A DNA stretch of 64,000 nt from Berberis thunbergii (GCA_003290165.1 QNQO01005880.1:124001-188000); one strand, 5' to 3'. Positions 1 through 11,856 are shown, counted from the stretch's first letter. Notes: generated by a model from the letters alone, not told the origin. Program-made: numbers and translations.

Positions 1-1
1 A

Positions 2-2827
2 CCGATCACAAGTCATGCAAAATAATCTGGCATCCTTAAATAAAGTGGGCCAATAAAATCCACATTCTAAAACCTTACGAGCCGTTCTTTGAGTTCCAAA
101 GTGTCCCCCACAAGCATAGGAATGACAATATGTCAATATGGAATTAAATTCAGAATCAGGTACGCACCTTCTAATCAGTTGATCGGTACAATGCTTCCAA
201 AGATAGGGATCATCCCATACAAACTGTTTCGCCACTTTCTTGAGCTTATCCTTCTGAACTCGAGTGAAGGTGTTTGGAATCTGTTTGGATACAAGGTAAT
301 TTACAATATCAGCATACCATGGTTCATTTACCTTGACCAAAAATAGTTGCTCGTCAGGAAAAGTCTCAAGAATTGGCTGGGGTTCCTCATTGCGCACCAA
401 ACGGCTCATATGGTCAGCTACCACATTTTCACTCCCTTTTTTATCCCTGATCTCCACATCAAACTCTTGAAGAAGAAGTATCCACCGTATAAGTCTCGGT
501 TTCGCTTCTTTTTTCGTAAGCAAGTATTTTAAAGCTGCATGATCAGAGAAAATTATAACTTTAGTTCCAATTAAATAAGATCGAAATTTCTCTAAAGCAA
601 ATATAACAGCTAAAAGTTCTTTTTCAGTTGTGGAATAATTCAATTGAGCGTCATTCAAGGTTCGGGAGGCATAGTAGATGACGTGAAGACGTTTATTCCT
701 CCGTTGGCTTAAAACTGCTCCTAAGGCATAATCTGATGCGTCACACATAAGTTCAAATGGAAGACTCCAATCCGGTGGTGCAATGATAGGTGTTGATGTC
801 AACAACTCCTTAAGCTTGTCAAACGCTGTCTGACAGTCGTTATTGAACTCAAATGACACATCTTTTTGTAGGAGTCGACATAGTGGTCCAGAAACCTTAG
901 AAAAATCTTTGATAAATCGCCGATAGAATCCTGCATGTCCAAGAAAAGAACAAACCTCTCTCACCGAAGTAGGAGAGGGTAAGTAACGTACAAGATCTAT
1001 TTTAACTTTATCAACTTCAATACCCCTAGCTGAAATCACATGACCTAAAACAATACCTTGGTTAACCATAAAGTGACATTTTTCCCAATTTAATACAAGG
1101 TTAACCTCAATGCATCGCTTTAAAATCAATGCAAGATTATCTAGACAATGGTCAAAAGAATCACCAAAAACACTAAAATCATCCATAAAAACCTCAATGA
1201 TTTTTTCAATAAAGTCTGAAAATATACTTACCATACATCTCTGGAAGGTAGCCGGGGCATTACACAAACCGAATGGCATTCTTCTATATGCGAAAGTGCC
1301 GAATGGACATGTAAAGGTTGTCTTTTCTTGATCCTCTGGAGCGATGACAATCTGATTATATCCTGAATATCCATCAAGAAAACAATAAAAAGCACGACCG
1401 GCCAACCTTTCAAGCAATTGATCAATAAAGGGAAGAGGAAAATGATCTTTCCTGGTAGTTGCATTCAGCTTTCTGTAGTCAATACAAACCCGCCACCCTG
1501 TTTGTATTCGCGTGGGAACCAACTCATTTTCCTCGTTCTTCACCACAGTTATGCCAGATTTCTTCGGCACTACTTGCACTGGTGAAACCCATTTGCTATC
1601 TGAAATAGGGTAAATCACGCCACAATCAAGGAGTTTAATGATTTCTTTCTTCACAACTTCCATCATAGGGGGGTTTAGGCGGCGCTGAGCTTCTCTAGTG
1701 GGTTTTGCACCTTCGTCAAGAAGTATACGGTGCATACAAGTGGTAGGGCTAATACCCTTTATGTCTGCCAATGTCCACCCAATTGCAATCTTGTATTCCT
1801 TCAAAACTCGAATAAGCTTTTCCTCCTCTAAATTTGTGAGTGATGGTGATATGATGACAGGCAATGTCTCATCATCTCCCAAATACGCGTACTTCAAGTG
1901 ATCCGGTAACGGTTTGAGCTCAAGTGTAGGTGCCTGAATCACAGAAGGTAAAAGTTTATTAGTAGATGAGGGAATAATAATTGGGGGAGATAACTCACTA
2001 ACAATTCGTGGCATTGACTCAAAAGTTGCCACAATCTCAATGATCTCCTCCCTCATGTTATCGACCGAGATCTTCATATTGTCACAAAGGACTCCATTTC
2101 TTTCATATCCGGCGCCAGTAGCAATGGTGATTTCAAGTTCATCATCGTTCATGACGTCAAGGAATTCCTGTGACAAAATATCCACCACGTCAATAGAAAA
2201 ACAAGAATGATTATCAACAGGGTACCTCATGGCTTCAAAGATGTTGAAGCCAATCACATCACCATCAAATTCCATTGTCAATTTTCCTGCATGCACATCA
2301 ATATTTGTTCTTGCAGTTTTCATGAAGGGCCGCCCCAAAATAAGAGGCAAAGGTGTTGACAATGCCGAATCTTCCATTTCAAGCACATAGAAATCTGCTG
2401 GGAAGATCAAATGATTAACCTGCACCAACACATCTTCCAACAAACCTCGCGGATATGCATTAGAGCAGTCAGCCAATTGAATAATCACACCATCATTTTT
2501 TAGTTCCCCAAGATTCATAGAACGATAAACAGAAAATGGCATAACATTAATTGAGGCACCCAAATCTAACATTGCATTGTCAATTTTTGTATCACCGATA
2601 ACACAAGGGATAGTAAAACTACCTGGGTCCTTACACTTCGGTGGCAACTTCCTTTGAAGATTTGCGGAGACATTCTCACTTACCTTAACCACCTCTCCAT
2701 CTTGAAGTCGTCTCTTTGTTGTGCAAAGCTCCTTCAAAAATTTTGCATACTTAGGCACTTGCTTAATAGCATCAAGAAGCGGAATATTGACTTGGACTTT
2801 TCGAAAAGTTTCCAAAATTTCCTTATC
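2..2827 (-). CDS. pol: Retrotransposon pol (protease, RT, RNase H, start of integrase), partial
   Basis: Continues the gag frame directly after the TAG at 2828-2830 and stays open for about 940 codons to the window edge. Visible in order: an aspartic protease core DLGASIN (about 2542-2565) with a later ILGRPF; reverse transcriptase with the catalytic FMDD (about 1175-1190) and a nearby GLCNAPATFQ; RNase H with DASDYALGAVL (from about 742 down); and the HHCC zinc-binding start of integrase, with GGHFG near 100 and CMTC at the edge. These are the enzymes for maturation, cDNA synthesis and integration of the element. The integrase catalytic core lies beyond the window. It probably has no start codon of its own and is expressed with gag. 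Confidence 0.92.
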
Positions 2828-4411
2828 CTATTCATCTTTTCTAGATTTGGCAAACCTACCTGGGAAAGGCACAAAAGGTGGAACAAGATTAGCAGAAACT
2901 GAATTTGGAATGCTCACCTTCTTACCTTGAAGCTCTGGTGTTTCAATGATGGTGGGATCATCCTTCTGTACCTCAGCTTTCTTATTTCGACTCTGTTCAG
3001 GGACTATTGGATCATTCTCAATTTGCCTACCACTCCTTAGTGTAATTGCTTTTGCGGTTTCAAACCCACCTTTCGGATTTGGAATGGTAGAACTAGGAAG
3101 TTTTCCTTGCTCGCGAATTTTTCCAATAAACTCAGCTATCTGTCCCATTTGCAGTTTCAAATCTGCTATATCCTTTGATTGGTTCTGCTGAGAAATAGTC
3201 AATGATTTCAGAATCTCATCATAATTAAGCGGCATACCTGAATTGTGCTGAGGTGGTTCAGGTGGCCTTTGGGCGAAACCAGGGGGTGGCCGATTCGAAG
3301 TCTGTTGTTGAGGTTGTTCTGAATTTCTCCATCCAAAATTTGGGTGATTTCTCCAACCTTCATTGTAAGTGTTCGAATAAGCATTATTTCTATAGTGATT
3401 TTGCCCCTGAAAACCTATTGCATTGACATTCTCCCAACCGCCATTCTCAATCAGTTGAGGACATTGATCAGATGGATGTCCTGGCTTTGTACACACGCCA
3501 CAAACCTGTGCAACTCCTAGCATATTCGGCTTCCCTAGGGCCTGAGTCACAAGTGAGGTAAGATTAGCCATTTGAGCTTCCAAACTAGAATTAGTACTTA
3601 CCTCATTGACTTGGCGTGAAGGCTCTCCTATTCCTTCATACTGCTGGGCATTTAAGGCTCGGTTTGCAATCAAAGTTTTTGCTGCTACTGGAGTTTTATC
3701 AACCAAAGCTCCTCCTGCCGCTGCATCTAACATCTGTCGCTCAAGAGGAAGCAATCCCTCATAAAAGTATTGAATCAGGAGCTCCTCCTTCATCTGATGC
3801 TGCGGGCATGATGCTATGAGAGTTTTGAAACGCTCATAGTAAGCCGGATATGATTCTCCTGGACCTTGCTGTATGCCACTGATTTTCTTCCTCAATAAGA
3901 TAATTTTGGAAGTTGGGAAGAATTTCTCTAGAAACACCTTCTTCATGCTTTCCCAAGAATATACTGTTCCGGAAGGTAGTTCATAGAGCCAATCCTTAGC
4001 CCTATCAGTCAGAGAAAAAGGGAATGCTCTCAACTTTAGGATGTTTTCATCCACATTTATTGGCGTCATACTGGAGCATACAACTTCAAATTCCTTTAAA
4101 TGTTTATTTGGATCCTCCATAGCAAGACCGTGATACTTCGGAATATGATGAAGTAGGCTAGATTTCAGCTCAAATGACTCAGTCTTGCCCTGCGCGGCTA
4201 ATGGGTACTGAATGCACAAGGGTGCGGCATTATCCAAGGTGGATGCCGAAAGTTCTTTAATAGATCTATTATCTCCCATGTCGAACTCTTCAGATTCAGA
4301 TTCAGAGCTAGATGTTTGTAGTTCTTTTGTTTCTCTTCTTCGTCTTCTAAATGTTTTCTCAGGCTCTGAATCGTATTCTACCAAGTTTTCGCTGGATCTC
4401 CTATTGTGCAT
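2828..4411 (-). CDS. gag: Retrotransposon gag (capsid/nucleocapsid)
   Basis: 527 codons from ATG at 4411. The acidic, serine-rich N-terminus is followed by a retrotransposon gag domain (roughly residues 85-230, with FPFSLTDRAKDWLY and LLIQYFYEGLLP), then one CCHC zinc knuckle CGVCTKPGHPSDQC near residue 305, and a Pro/Gln-rich linker. The product would build the virus-like particle and bind RNA. The frame ends at TAG (2828-2830), and translation in the same frame goes straight on into protease. In related elements gag-pol is one long ORF, so this stop is either a single-base nonsense mutation or a readthrough point; the sequence alone cannot separate these. Confidence 0.93.
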   Translation of the reverse strand: MHNRRSSENLVEYDSEPEKTFRRRRRETKELQTSSSESESEEFDMGDNRSIKELSASTLDNAAPLCIQYPLAAQGKTESFELKSSLLHHIPKYHGLAMEDPNKHLKEFEVVCSSMTPINVDENILKLRAFPFSLTDRAKDWLYELPSGTVYSWESMKKVFLEKFFPTSKIILLRKKISGIQQGPGESYPAYYERFKTLIASCPQHQMKEELLIQYFYEGLLPLERQMLDAAAGGALVDKTPVAAKTLIANRALNAQQYEGIGEPSRQVNEVSTNSSLEAQMANLTSLVTQALGKPNMLGVAQVCGVCTKPGHPSDQCPQLIENGGWENVNAIGFQGQNHYRNNAYSNTYNEGWRNHPNFGWRNSEQPQQQTSNRPPPGFAQRPPEPPQHNSGMPLNYDEILKSLTISQQNQSKDIADLKLQMGQIAEFIGKIREQGKLPSSTIPNPKGGFETAKAITLRSGRQIENDPIVPEQSRNKKAEVQKDDPTIIETPELQGKKVSIPNSVSANLVPPFVPFPGRFAKSRKDE

Positions 4412-4504
4412 GAACTAGTACCTGAAATAAAGAAAGTAAGAAAAAATCAATAAAAATAAAAATAAATAAATAAAAACTAATTAAGTAATCAACAACTTTT
4501 CTAA

Positions 4505-4522
4505 TCCCCGGCAACGGCGCCA
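4505..4522 (-). promoter_or_regulatory. Primer-binding site, tRNA-Asp type
   Basis: On the minus strand the 18 bases TGGCGCCGTTGCCGGGGA lie five bases inside the LTR. They are the reverse complement of the 3' end of plant tRNA-Asp(GUC) including CCA, the primer used by Athila-type elements for minus-strand cDNA synthesis. Confidence 0.9.
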
Positions 4523-4527
4523 AAAAT

Positions 4528-6156
4528 TGATGCGCTATTTTAGTAGCACACAACTTAATACCCTGCTTTGTGATTTGTAGTATAGAACAAGTAGGGATCG
4601 TTCTAGACCGGGGATTAGAGGGCGTGTTAATTACACTAATAATAATTAAAATACAACTAACAACCTAATTAATTAAATAAAAGGGGATTGGATTTTCTAA
4701 ATTAAATTATGAAAATAACTACGAAAATTAATGTAAAGATAATAAACTAAATAGATGACAAAGATGAGAAATTAGCTAAGGGTTTTATCTCCACACACCA
4801 AACATATGCTTATAAATTAATCTTCAATAATCACTTGCTAACTCGTGAGAGACAATGCTCAAGACTAACCGTGACCGCACTGCATTAATCTTATTATTTT
4901 CCCAAGTTCGTTGAATTAAACTAAGCGTCGCTTTCAAACTATTCTTATCATGCTATCTAAACAGGAATCGCAAGTTAAATAGCAATCTAAGATCATTAAG
5001 TTTTGTGGAAAATATGAACACTGACTAGGCAATCACAAGTATGATCAGCATCTTGTTCTTGCCTAGGTTTTGACTTAACCTTACCAACGTTCCTTGGTAT
5101 TTACTACTTGCGAATACAGAATCATAACAATTAGGTGAAATTCTCCTATACAGCTAGCCCCAAATCCTAGCATGCTTACTAAGTTGGCCACCTTAACAAA
5201 CATAAAAGGAAAAGTTCTCTATAAAGCAGTTAAGCAAAACACAATCACTAATAGCAAGGAAGATTAAATTCAACTAATTTATAAAGCACATGTTCGGGGC
5301 TTCGAATCCACCCCTAACTAAGAGGAGTTTAGCTAGACATATTAATTATGTTTAAACAGTAATCCATAATCAATAATCAAACTAAAATAAATAAAAGAGT
5401 TGAGTGATGAAACAAACACTGATCCGTGGTGGTACTCAATAGAACTGTGGTGCAAATAGCGCAAAATCCACCTCCAACACCTTCCTCACGCGAACTGTTC
5501 CTTCGCTGTCTGCTCCTTCGCCTTCCTCTCGCGGAATTGCTCGTTCTCTGCTTCCTTAGCTCCCTTCTTCAATTGCTGCTTCGACTGTGTTCGTGACGAG
5601 AGACTGCGAGAGATGAAGCAGGCGATGGAGGGACGACGATCGGATAAGAGAGATTAGGTGAGAAGGAGATGCGGACGGTGAAGATGGCGAAGACAGGGGA
5701 CAGCGAGAATGGGGTTTGATTGGGTTTGATGGAGGCGAGGTGGATGATGAACTGAGGACGATGGCTAAGGTGAAAGAGGACGATGGAGATGGATGGTGGG
5801 TGACGGCGGCTAGGGTTTGTGCGAGGATGCTATGTATGGATGCAGTGGATGAATGTTCTACTGGATGGGTCGATGGATCAGTCCGTCAAAGCTAGGTATC
5901 TTCCTCCTTTTATTCTTGTTTTCCTCTTTCTGTGGTTTCCTTGTTGTGTGGTTTCCTTGTTGTGTGGTTTCCTTGCTTGTGTGAAGTCCTTGTGCAATTA
6001 GTATTCCTAAATTGACAATTTGCTTCTATTTTAAAGTATTGTAATTGGAAACCTACACAAACATGAAAATAGCAATTAGTACCATAATTAACAAATAATA
6101 GCTAATAATACACATAGAAATATGGTACTAAAAATAGCATAATTATGCCCCTATCA
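4528..6156 (-). repeat. LTR of the Athila-like element (1629 bp)
   Basis: The minus-strand LTR starts TGATAGGGGCATAATTATGC at 6156 and ends with CGCATCA at 4528, so the ends form a short TGAT/ATCA inverted repeat. It abuts the primer-binding site, which identifies it as the 5' LTR. It includes three near-identical 16-bp units at about 5930-5978 (CCTTGTTGTGTGGTTT type). The ORF-like stretch at 5819-6001 lies in the LTR and is not a gene. Confidence 0.85.
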
Positions 6157-7209
6157 AGATGAAGAGCACTTTATTAGAAATGGGACTTGTTTAAGTTGCG
6201 ACTATAAGTAGGACCATAACCTTCATCCAATAATGCAAATGTAGGTTTCAACTTAGATGGGACAGTATAGAATACAAGTCTAGCATTATATATATATACT
6301 CATTAACTAACTTCAACAGATGCCTATATGTCCATGAAGAAAAATGACCAGAAACAACAGAATACAATAAAGGGAGATCATAGTGAGAGATGAGAGAAAC
6401 TCAAAAGTGTCCTGGGAATGGTTCAGTAAACTAAATAGAGTTGAATTGGAATGATTAGAAAATTATGAAGCAAGGTTCACATAGAGCTAATAACTGTTCC
6501 CGAAATCTTATTCTCCTCTCCCCTATCTTTTTCACTGTTTCTCCTAGACTTATCATCTCAAAACCAAACATACCTCAGGGATGATATATGACTTAACATA
6601 TAGAACAATCCAAGTTACAGAAAGTGAAATGAGCTTTATCAAAGAGTGGTAAGGAATACAAAATTTATTATCTCAAAACCAAAAGCACCTCAGATGTTAT
6701 ACATGACTAAATTTATAGAAGAATCCCATTCACAAAAAGTAATATGAGCTTTATCAAAGAGTGGTAAGGATTTTGAAGATAACGTTATTGCAATGAAACT
6801 CAGAAAATCACAGAAAATATTGTCGGACACAAAATTGATAATGAAGAGAGAATGTGGACTTTCCTGCAAAATCATGTCATCACTCCACTCACTCAGTTAT
6901 GCACATTCCAGTTGCAATATGAAAAGAGAATGTGGTGTTCAAAGACTAAAAACTAAGACGTAAAAATACTGCAAAAAAAAAAGTAAACAATAGCAGATTT
7001 TGGGACTTACTGCAAGGGACGATCTGCTGATGATGCGAGGTACACACTGCTGCTACTGCTGCAAGGGATGAACTGATGCTCTGCGAGGGACGCACTGACG
7101 CGAGCTTGCTGCTGGTCGCAAACCAGAGTGCTCTCTGTTTCACTGCAGAGTACCCACTGTCTTGGGGGGCGCAAACCTGAAATTCTTGTTGCACCAAGCA
7201 ATTGCCTCC
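6157..7209. other. Non-coding stretch with a 115-bp tandem duplication
   Basis: I see no convincing gene here. Positions 6555-6669 and 6670-6785 are two diverged copies of one unit (both start ATCTCAAAACC and contain GAGCTTTATCAAAGAGTGGTAAGGA). A short AT microsatellite lies near 6285. The part at 6950-7209 continues the RDR-like reading frame below but is no longer recognisable. Confidence 0.5.
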
Positions 7210-7510
7210 AAGTACATTCAAGGGACATTTCAATGCCAAGTCTTCTGAAATAAAACCCGTGCCATCAGTATGTATCAAGACTTCCCCATCATCACCATAG
7301 ATAATATCGCCATCCTCATCCTACATATTTTAAAAGATTTTATATTTTTTTGCTACAGATATGGAACAGTAATAAATCTGCATTTACCATATTTTGTGCC
7401 TATTATACAAATAAATAGAGCAAACGACTATACTTGGCTCCAACCTAGCCATGTATTTAGCCAAAGTGGACACCTTGTGCACATGCATAAATACACACCG
7501 CGCCTCATGT
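7210..7510 (-). pseudogene. RDR (RNA-dependent RNA polymerase) fragment, HTDGTGF part
   Basis: Two minus-strand exon remnants. The first (about 7505-7429) contains VHKVSTLAKYMAR; the second starts after a TAG acceptor at 7321-7323 and reads GDIIYGDDGEVLIHTDGTGF then ISEDLALKCP. HTDGTGFISEDLA is a signature of plant RNA-dependent RNA polymerases of the RDR3/4/5 (gamma) group, which make double-stranded RNA. This piece lies N-terminal to the catalytic motif in the family. The intron between the exons is kept, so this is a DNA-level copy. No start or flanking exons are present. Note that the catalytic RDR exon lies 4 kb upstream on the same strand, the reverse of protein order. Confidence 0.8.
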
Positions 7511-8045
7511 ATAGGCTTGTTAAATAAGATATATTGCAAATTTCTATCATTCAGAGAATCAGACTCGATGCATACGAATAACCACATGACAGAAGATGAA
7601 GTTGGGTTTTTATTCCCCATTTCACCCACATCTTTAAGATATTTCTTCTTCTTAAATTTAAATTTATAGTATTTTCAGAAAAAAATAATAATAACAATAA
7701 TATATAAAACAAATAAAACAACATTATTAGTTTGTTATTTGATCTCAACTTCTACATGGCTATAAGTTGCATCAGCCATTAAGTCATCTTAAAAACAACA
7801 TGAATTGCTCACTGTAAGGGTTTAGGTGGGTATATTGTTTGTTACAATAAATAAAGAGTAAATGGACTAAGTCATCCATATAAAATGTGAAACCTCAAGT
7901 TATGAGAATTAACAGAGCAGAATTGATGTTCCATTTTTCAGTTTCAGACTTTCAACACATAACTTCCTCCCTCATAAGTAATTTTGAGGAAATTAACACA
8001 ATTATCAGAAAGGTTCAACAGATAATATTGCTAGAGATCACTCAC

Positions 8046-8790
8046 TTGTTTCCCTTGAATTCACGGCGGACTCTCCTAAGGTCAGCAGTCTGAGGGAGAG
8101 ACCCAATGGTCGTGGTTGGGAGGATTGGAAGGTTTAACTTCTTCTGCTGAGCATCCAATCTGGCACTCACATTTGTAGTTCTGTGGTAATCAGAGCCCTT
8201 CAAAGCAGCTGCCTGAGCAAATATAGACAGTAAAGATTAGTAAGCATGAAAAGTTGTGAAACAGTAAAATACAAAATATCCTCAGATCACTTACGACTTT
8301 CTGAACACCCTCATTTGTCACCCTTGGGGAGGATTTTCTTGAAGCTTGAGCAGCAGCATTAGCAGAGAAAAAAGCCTGTCAATATAGCAAATACAGTGAG
8401 ACAAACACAACTATATTTATTCGTTGTTCAGTATAATTATAAATATTTATAGATCTGAATAAATCAAATTGCCAAGTCTCAGTATGATAGCATGCACTAT
8501 AGGGTCCGAGGTTCTTAGGAAAACATCAAAGTGACATTAACCACCATACTGAACAATTATAGGGCCATAAAATTTGATTGATGCATGCCAACAGGAAACA
8601 TACAAAAATAGAAACTTTGGAACTAAAGATAAGAATGGATACCTCATCCTTTTGGCCAGACAATGCCTTCGCCAAGGCGTTCACTTCAACAACCTTCTGT
8701 GCAGCAAATGCAAGCCATGATTTGATTTCATCATCTAGCAAATGCAGCGTCTCCCAATGAGAATTCACAGTAATATCCGCCCCTGCAAAC
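8046..8790 (-). pseudogene. Cobalamin-independent methionine synthase fragment (three exons)
   Basis: Exons at about 8790-8643, 8375-8295 and 8212-8046, joined by GT..AG introns. They read [20 protein letters not shown] then [32 protein letters not shown]; and [20 protein letters not shown] then [20 protein letters not shown]. This is the linker region and the start of the C-terminal catalytic domain of plant MetE, which methylates homocysteine. The residues before LDDEIK ([16 protein letters not shown]) do not match MetE and may come from another source. Both enzyme halves are otherwise missing, so no function is expected. Confidence 0.88.
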
Positions 8791-8810
8791 TGCAAATCCG
8801 ATATCATCAA

Positions 8811-9891
8811 TAGTAAAAAATAAATTAGTAAAAATGCTCGTCCATGCTAATTCTGAGAAAGTAAACCAAACTCATTACTGACAGACCCATATCATTTGAT
8901 TTGTTAACCTGTCTCTAAAACAAGATATGGATGTAAAGAAAAAATCGGAATCCCAGAAATTTCAGGCAACAAAGCAATTGCAAAGAGTTACACGCTTGCC
9001 ATGTTAGTGTCTAGATTAGAAAACATAAACGCTTTCCAAGCTGAGAGTAACGTTTCGGGTAATGAAAGTAGGTGCGAATGTATATTAAGAGATTAGGCAT
9101 GTATAGATTCAAAATTTATCAAATGAAGGGAGAGATACAATTATGCTTATACTATTGTATTCATGCTGGGTCTTTATTCAATGATACCATGTTTAACAAG
9201 GCAAAACACACGTACAAATTTTGTATCTTCTATGCTCTACATGAATGCAAAAGATGTGAAATTTGGGCTACATGACAGCAATGGGCTAGGTCAATGAAAT
9301 GATCATGCTGTAAAATGCTGCATTACCACATCTTATGATATGTAATTGTACTTAATCATCTAAAATTGAAAGGTTTCCTCAAAATGCTGCAAAGTGAAAG
9401 GAAGAAAAATTTAAACTTTGTACTCAAAGCATATTGAATAAGAAAAAGGAAATTAATTATATAATATTACAATAATGCAGGTGGGTATCTACTTGACTTC
9501 CTTTGATGATCTTGGATAGCATGGATAGCATGAATCGGGCTATAACTAGTTTACAGATGATCTTGCGATCAAATGTAATCCATTGTTTTGCATAAAAAAC
9601 TCTTCCATAGCTTTTGCAATTGAATACATGAGGATGATCCTAGCAGTAGTGCCAGAGATTAATAAACCTCACCATGGAGACCATTCTACCAAGTTCAACC
9701 ACTCTAAAAATCAGGACACTGAGAAGTTCAAGTCCCAATATTTAGGACCTGCTTCTGTGCATCAATCAAACCATCTATTAACTCTTGAATCACAGTTCAA
9801 GGTTTTTATATTTTGTGTTTTTGCTTACTCTAATTTGCTTTCTGATAGTTACTTTAGAACAAATGCTAACAACAGTGTTCAGAGAAATTAC
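8811..9891. other. Stretch without recognised gene
   Basis: Intron-like, AT-rich sequence between the OEP37-like and methionine synthase fragments. I see no splice-bounded conserved exon on either strand; the short ORFs at 9072-9275 and 9583-9924 have no recognisable content. Confidence 0.4.
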
Positions 9892-10012
9892 CCAAAGAGA
9901 AGCCCACCCAAGCCGCACCTCTGAATCATAACCAGCTTTAAATTTGAGGTCTTTACCCATTGTGTACTTGTACACAGTAGTCCAGTCATTTGAATCAAAA
10001 TTGTATCCATAG
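9892..10012 (-). pseudogene. OEP37-like chloroplast envelope pore fragment (one exon)
   Basis: One exon with a CAG acceptor at 10013-10015 and a GTAATT donor after 9892. It reads YGYNFDSNDWTTVYKYTMGK and then DLKFKAGYDSEVRLGWASLW. This strongly recalls the C-terminal beta-strand region of plant OEP37, a beta-barrel channel of the chloroplast outer envelope. Only about 40 codons are present with neighbouring exons absent. The identification rests on recall of the family signature GYDS[DE]VRLGWASLW. Confidence 0.65.
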
Positions 10013-11324
10013 CTGCCAAATAATTACATCAAATGAGAAACATGCTACATGGATCTGAAAATATGGAATAGGACTTTTTGAAAGAGAATGCATTGGGTTC
10101 AAAGATCAGCACATGTATAACAAATAGCAAAGCCACGTTTATGCTGTAACTGTGCACATCACAACCATATTATCTCTGCTAGTGTTTTGAGTTTATTTAC
10201 AATTGCATTGCAAGAATATACAATTGCATTGCAAGAAAGAGAAGGACGGACACTGTTACTTCATGCAATTCAACTATTTGCCACAAGGAGTAATATGTGA
10301 TCAGCCATGAAAGGGATATTGCAATGATTCCAGGAATCCTATATGAAATATGTTACAAGCAAAAACTTAGCGAAAATTGGGCACACATAAATCAACCAAA
10401 GCATTCTCTTTTACAAACACCCCAAGTTACGTTCTTGTATGGGTTTGACATCAAGTGCTTCTAATTCAACTCACAGAAATATTGAGTGTTATAGAGAAAA
10501 TAAATTATTTTAATATTTCATTTACAATTGACAAAAGAAAAAAAAGAAAAAAAAACAGGGCATGAAAGATGAAACAAGAGAAGAAGGGCAAATGCAAACT
10601 TATTAAATATCAGACTTATTATATAGCAGTGACAGTTGATAATATTATTATTATCAGAGGTCTTTGTTAACATTTTGAGGAGTCCATAGACCATTTGCTT
10701 ACTATGTTTCCTATTGCTTTTGAGTTTTGGTCTATGGACCTAGCAGAGTTCAATAATATGCAGGCTAAAGTTTTAACTCTATTCCAAAGGATCAACTTGA
10801 GTCTCTTCCTGTAAAAGTCTCATTATGCTCTGCAAGCCCTATCAACAAAAAGTAACAAAATCTACCTATCCCCAATGAACAGAACTACAGGCATCTCTTG
10901 AATAATTCATACAACATTCACCAAGCAACTTATTGGTAATAACAAGGAAAGCCAAACAAGTTCAAAATGTATAACGTTGTAGCTTTATTTTCTTTGTGTA
11001 CTGAGAGTGTATCCTTTCTTTCTTCCTAAGAATGGGCAAGAAAAAGAATAATTGGATCGACATACCATATTTGGTTTAACAATTAATAATTTCAAATAAT
11101 ATTAATATAGATCAGTACAAAACAAATACAATTGTAGGTCATATATAATGGCAAAAAAATATACATGAAAGAAAATCACTTCATGAGGGAAATCGAGGCC
11201 TCATTGACCACTATGTCCAGGTCACCTGAATAGTTAAGCATATTTGACAGTGAAAAAACAATAGCTAAAGTATTCAAATGAAAGTGTAGTACTAAATTTT
11301 AATTAATTATCCATCACCACTGAC
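10013..11324. other. Stretch without recognised gene
   Basis: AT-rich sequence between the RDR catalytic exon and the OEP37-like exon. It contains a short direct repeat near 10199-10225 (ACAATTGCATTGCAAGAA twice). No supported exon. Confidence 0.4.
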
Positions 11325-11550
11325 CTTTGGGTTTCTTGACACCCAATACATATCACCATCAAAATCACCATTTGCAATCTCATCTGCCAAGGAGCGTGGG
11401 CCTTTAGTAGGAAAGAAAATAGCGTATTTGGCATTGCCAACAAATTTCTCCAACTCTTTGACGTATATTGCATTCAAGACATGTACATCACCAAAGTGCA
11501 ACCCTGGACGCCTGTAGACTAACACTTGCCCAGAAATTTGTCCATCACCA
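11325..11550 (-). pseudogene. RDR catalytic exon fragment with DFDGD motif
   Basis: A single exon between a CAG acceptor (11551-11553) and a GTCAGT donor. It contains GQVLVYRRPGLHFGDVHVLN, VGNAKYAIFFPTKGPRSLAD and the active-site stretch NGDFDGDMYWVSRNP. The DFDGD triad-containing motif binds catalytic magnesium in plant RDRs and is the RDR3/4/5-type form, not the DLDGD of RDR1/2/6. The reading frame of this exon is intact. All other parts of the enzyme are absent around it, apart from the separate RDR piece at 7210-7510, which lies in the wrong order to be the same gene. Confidence 0.88.
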
Positions 11551-11691
11551 CTGTATTTCAGAAAATATAGACCTTAGATGCCCCATCCAAAACATTGATA
11601 GAATGAGTAGTGTTTTATTAGTTCATGGATGAGTAGGATGAGTAGAGCATACTCGACAGAATGACTAATACTTCTACTAACAACAGCTTAC

Positions 11692-11856
11692 CCTTGATAG
11701 GATCGTAGAACCTTTCTATAAGAGCAAAGACGGTGGACTTGCCACCTCCACTGGTTCCGACTTCCGACCAATGCAAGTGTCTTAGAAGGTGGGATAAGTA
11801 GATTGAAGTTGTTCAGGATTCAAGCATCTGGTCGAGATGGGTATGCAAAGGTAACA
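11692..11856 (-). pseudogene. ABCB-type ABC transporter nucleotide-binding fragment
   Basis: Reads VTFAYPSRPDA, a stop, [19 protein letters not shown], a frame break, then [26 protein letters not shown] and the Walker A loop followed by ERFYDP are typical of plant ABCB (MDR/P-glycoprotein) transporters. The frame break is a 7-base direct duplication, GTCGGAA GTCGGAA on the minus strand (about 11755-11769), placed exactly before Walker A. A GTAAGC donor follows at 11691. A stretch at about 12031-11939 (GFWPDRLKAHLDFKRFKGQ) may be a further exon but I cannot identify it. Confidence 0.8.

Larger units (their letters stand above)
1..6156 (-). mobile_element. Athila-like Ty3/gypsy LTR retrotransposon, partial
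   Basis: Read on the minus strand, the order is LTR (6156-4528), primer-binding site (4522-4505), leader, gag (4411-2828) and pol, which runs off the left edge; the second LTR is outside the window. The LTR has TG..CA ends, the primer site is complementary to the 3' end of plant tRNA-Asp, and gag and pol share one reading frame. tRNA-Asp priming, a gag of this type and a 1.6 kb LTR fit the Athila lineage. The coding part is well preserved, with one in-frame stop between gag and pol, so insertion is probably fairly recent. The target-site duplication cannot be checked because one end is missing. Confidence 0.9.
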
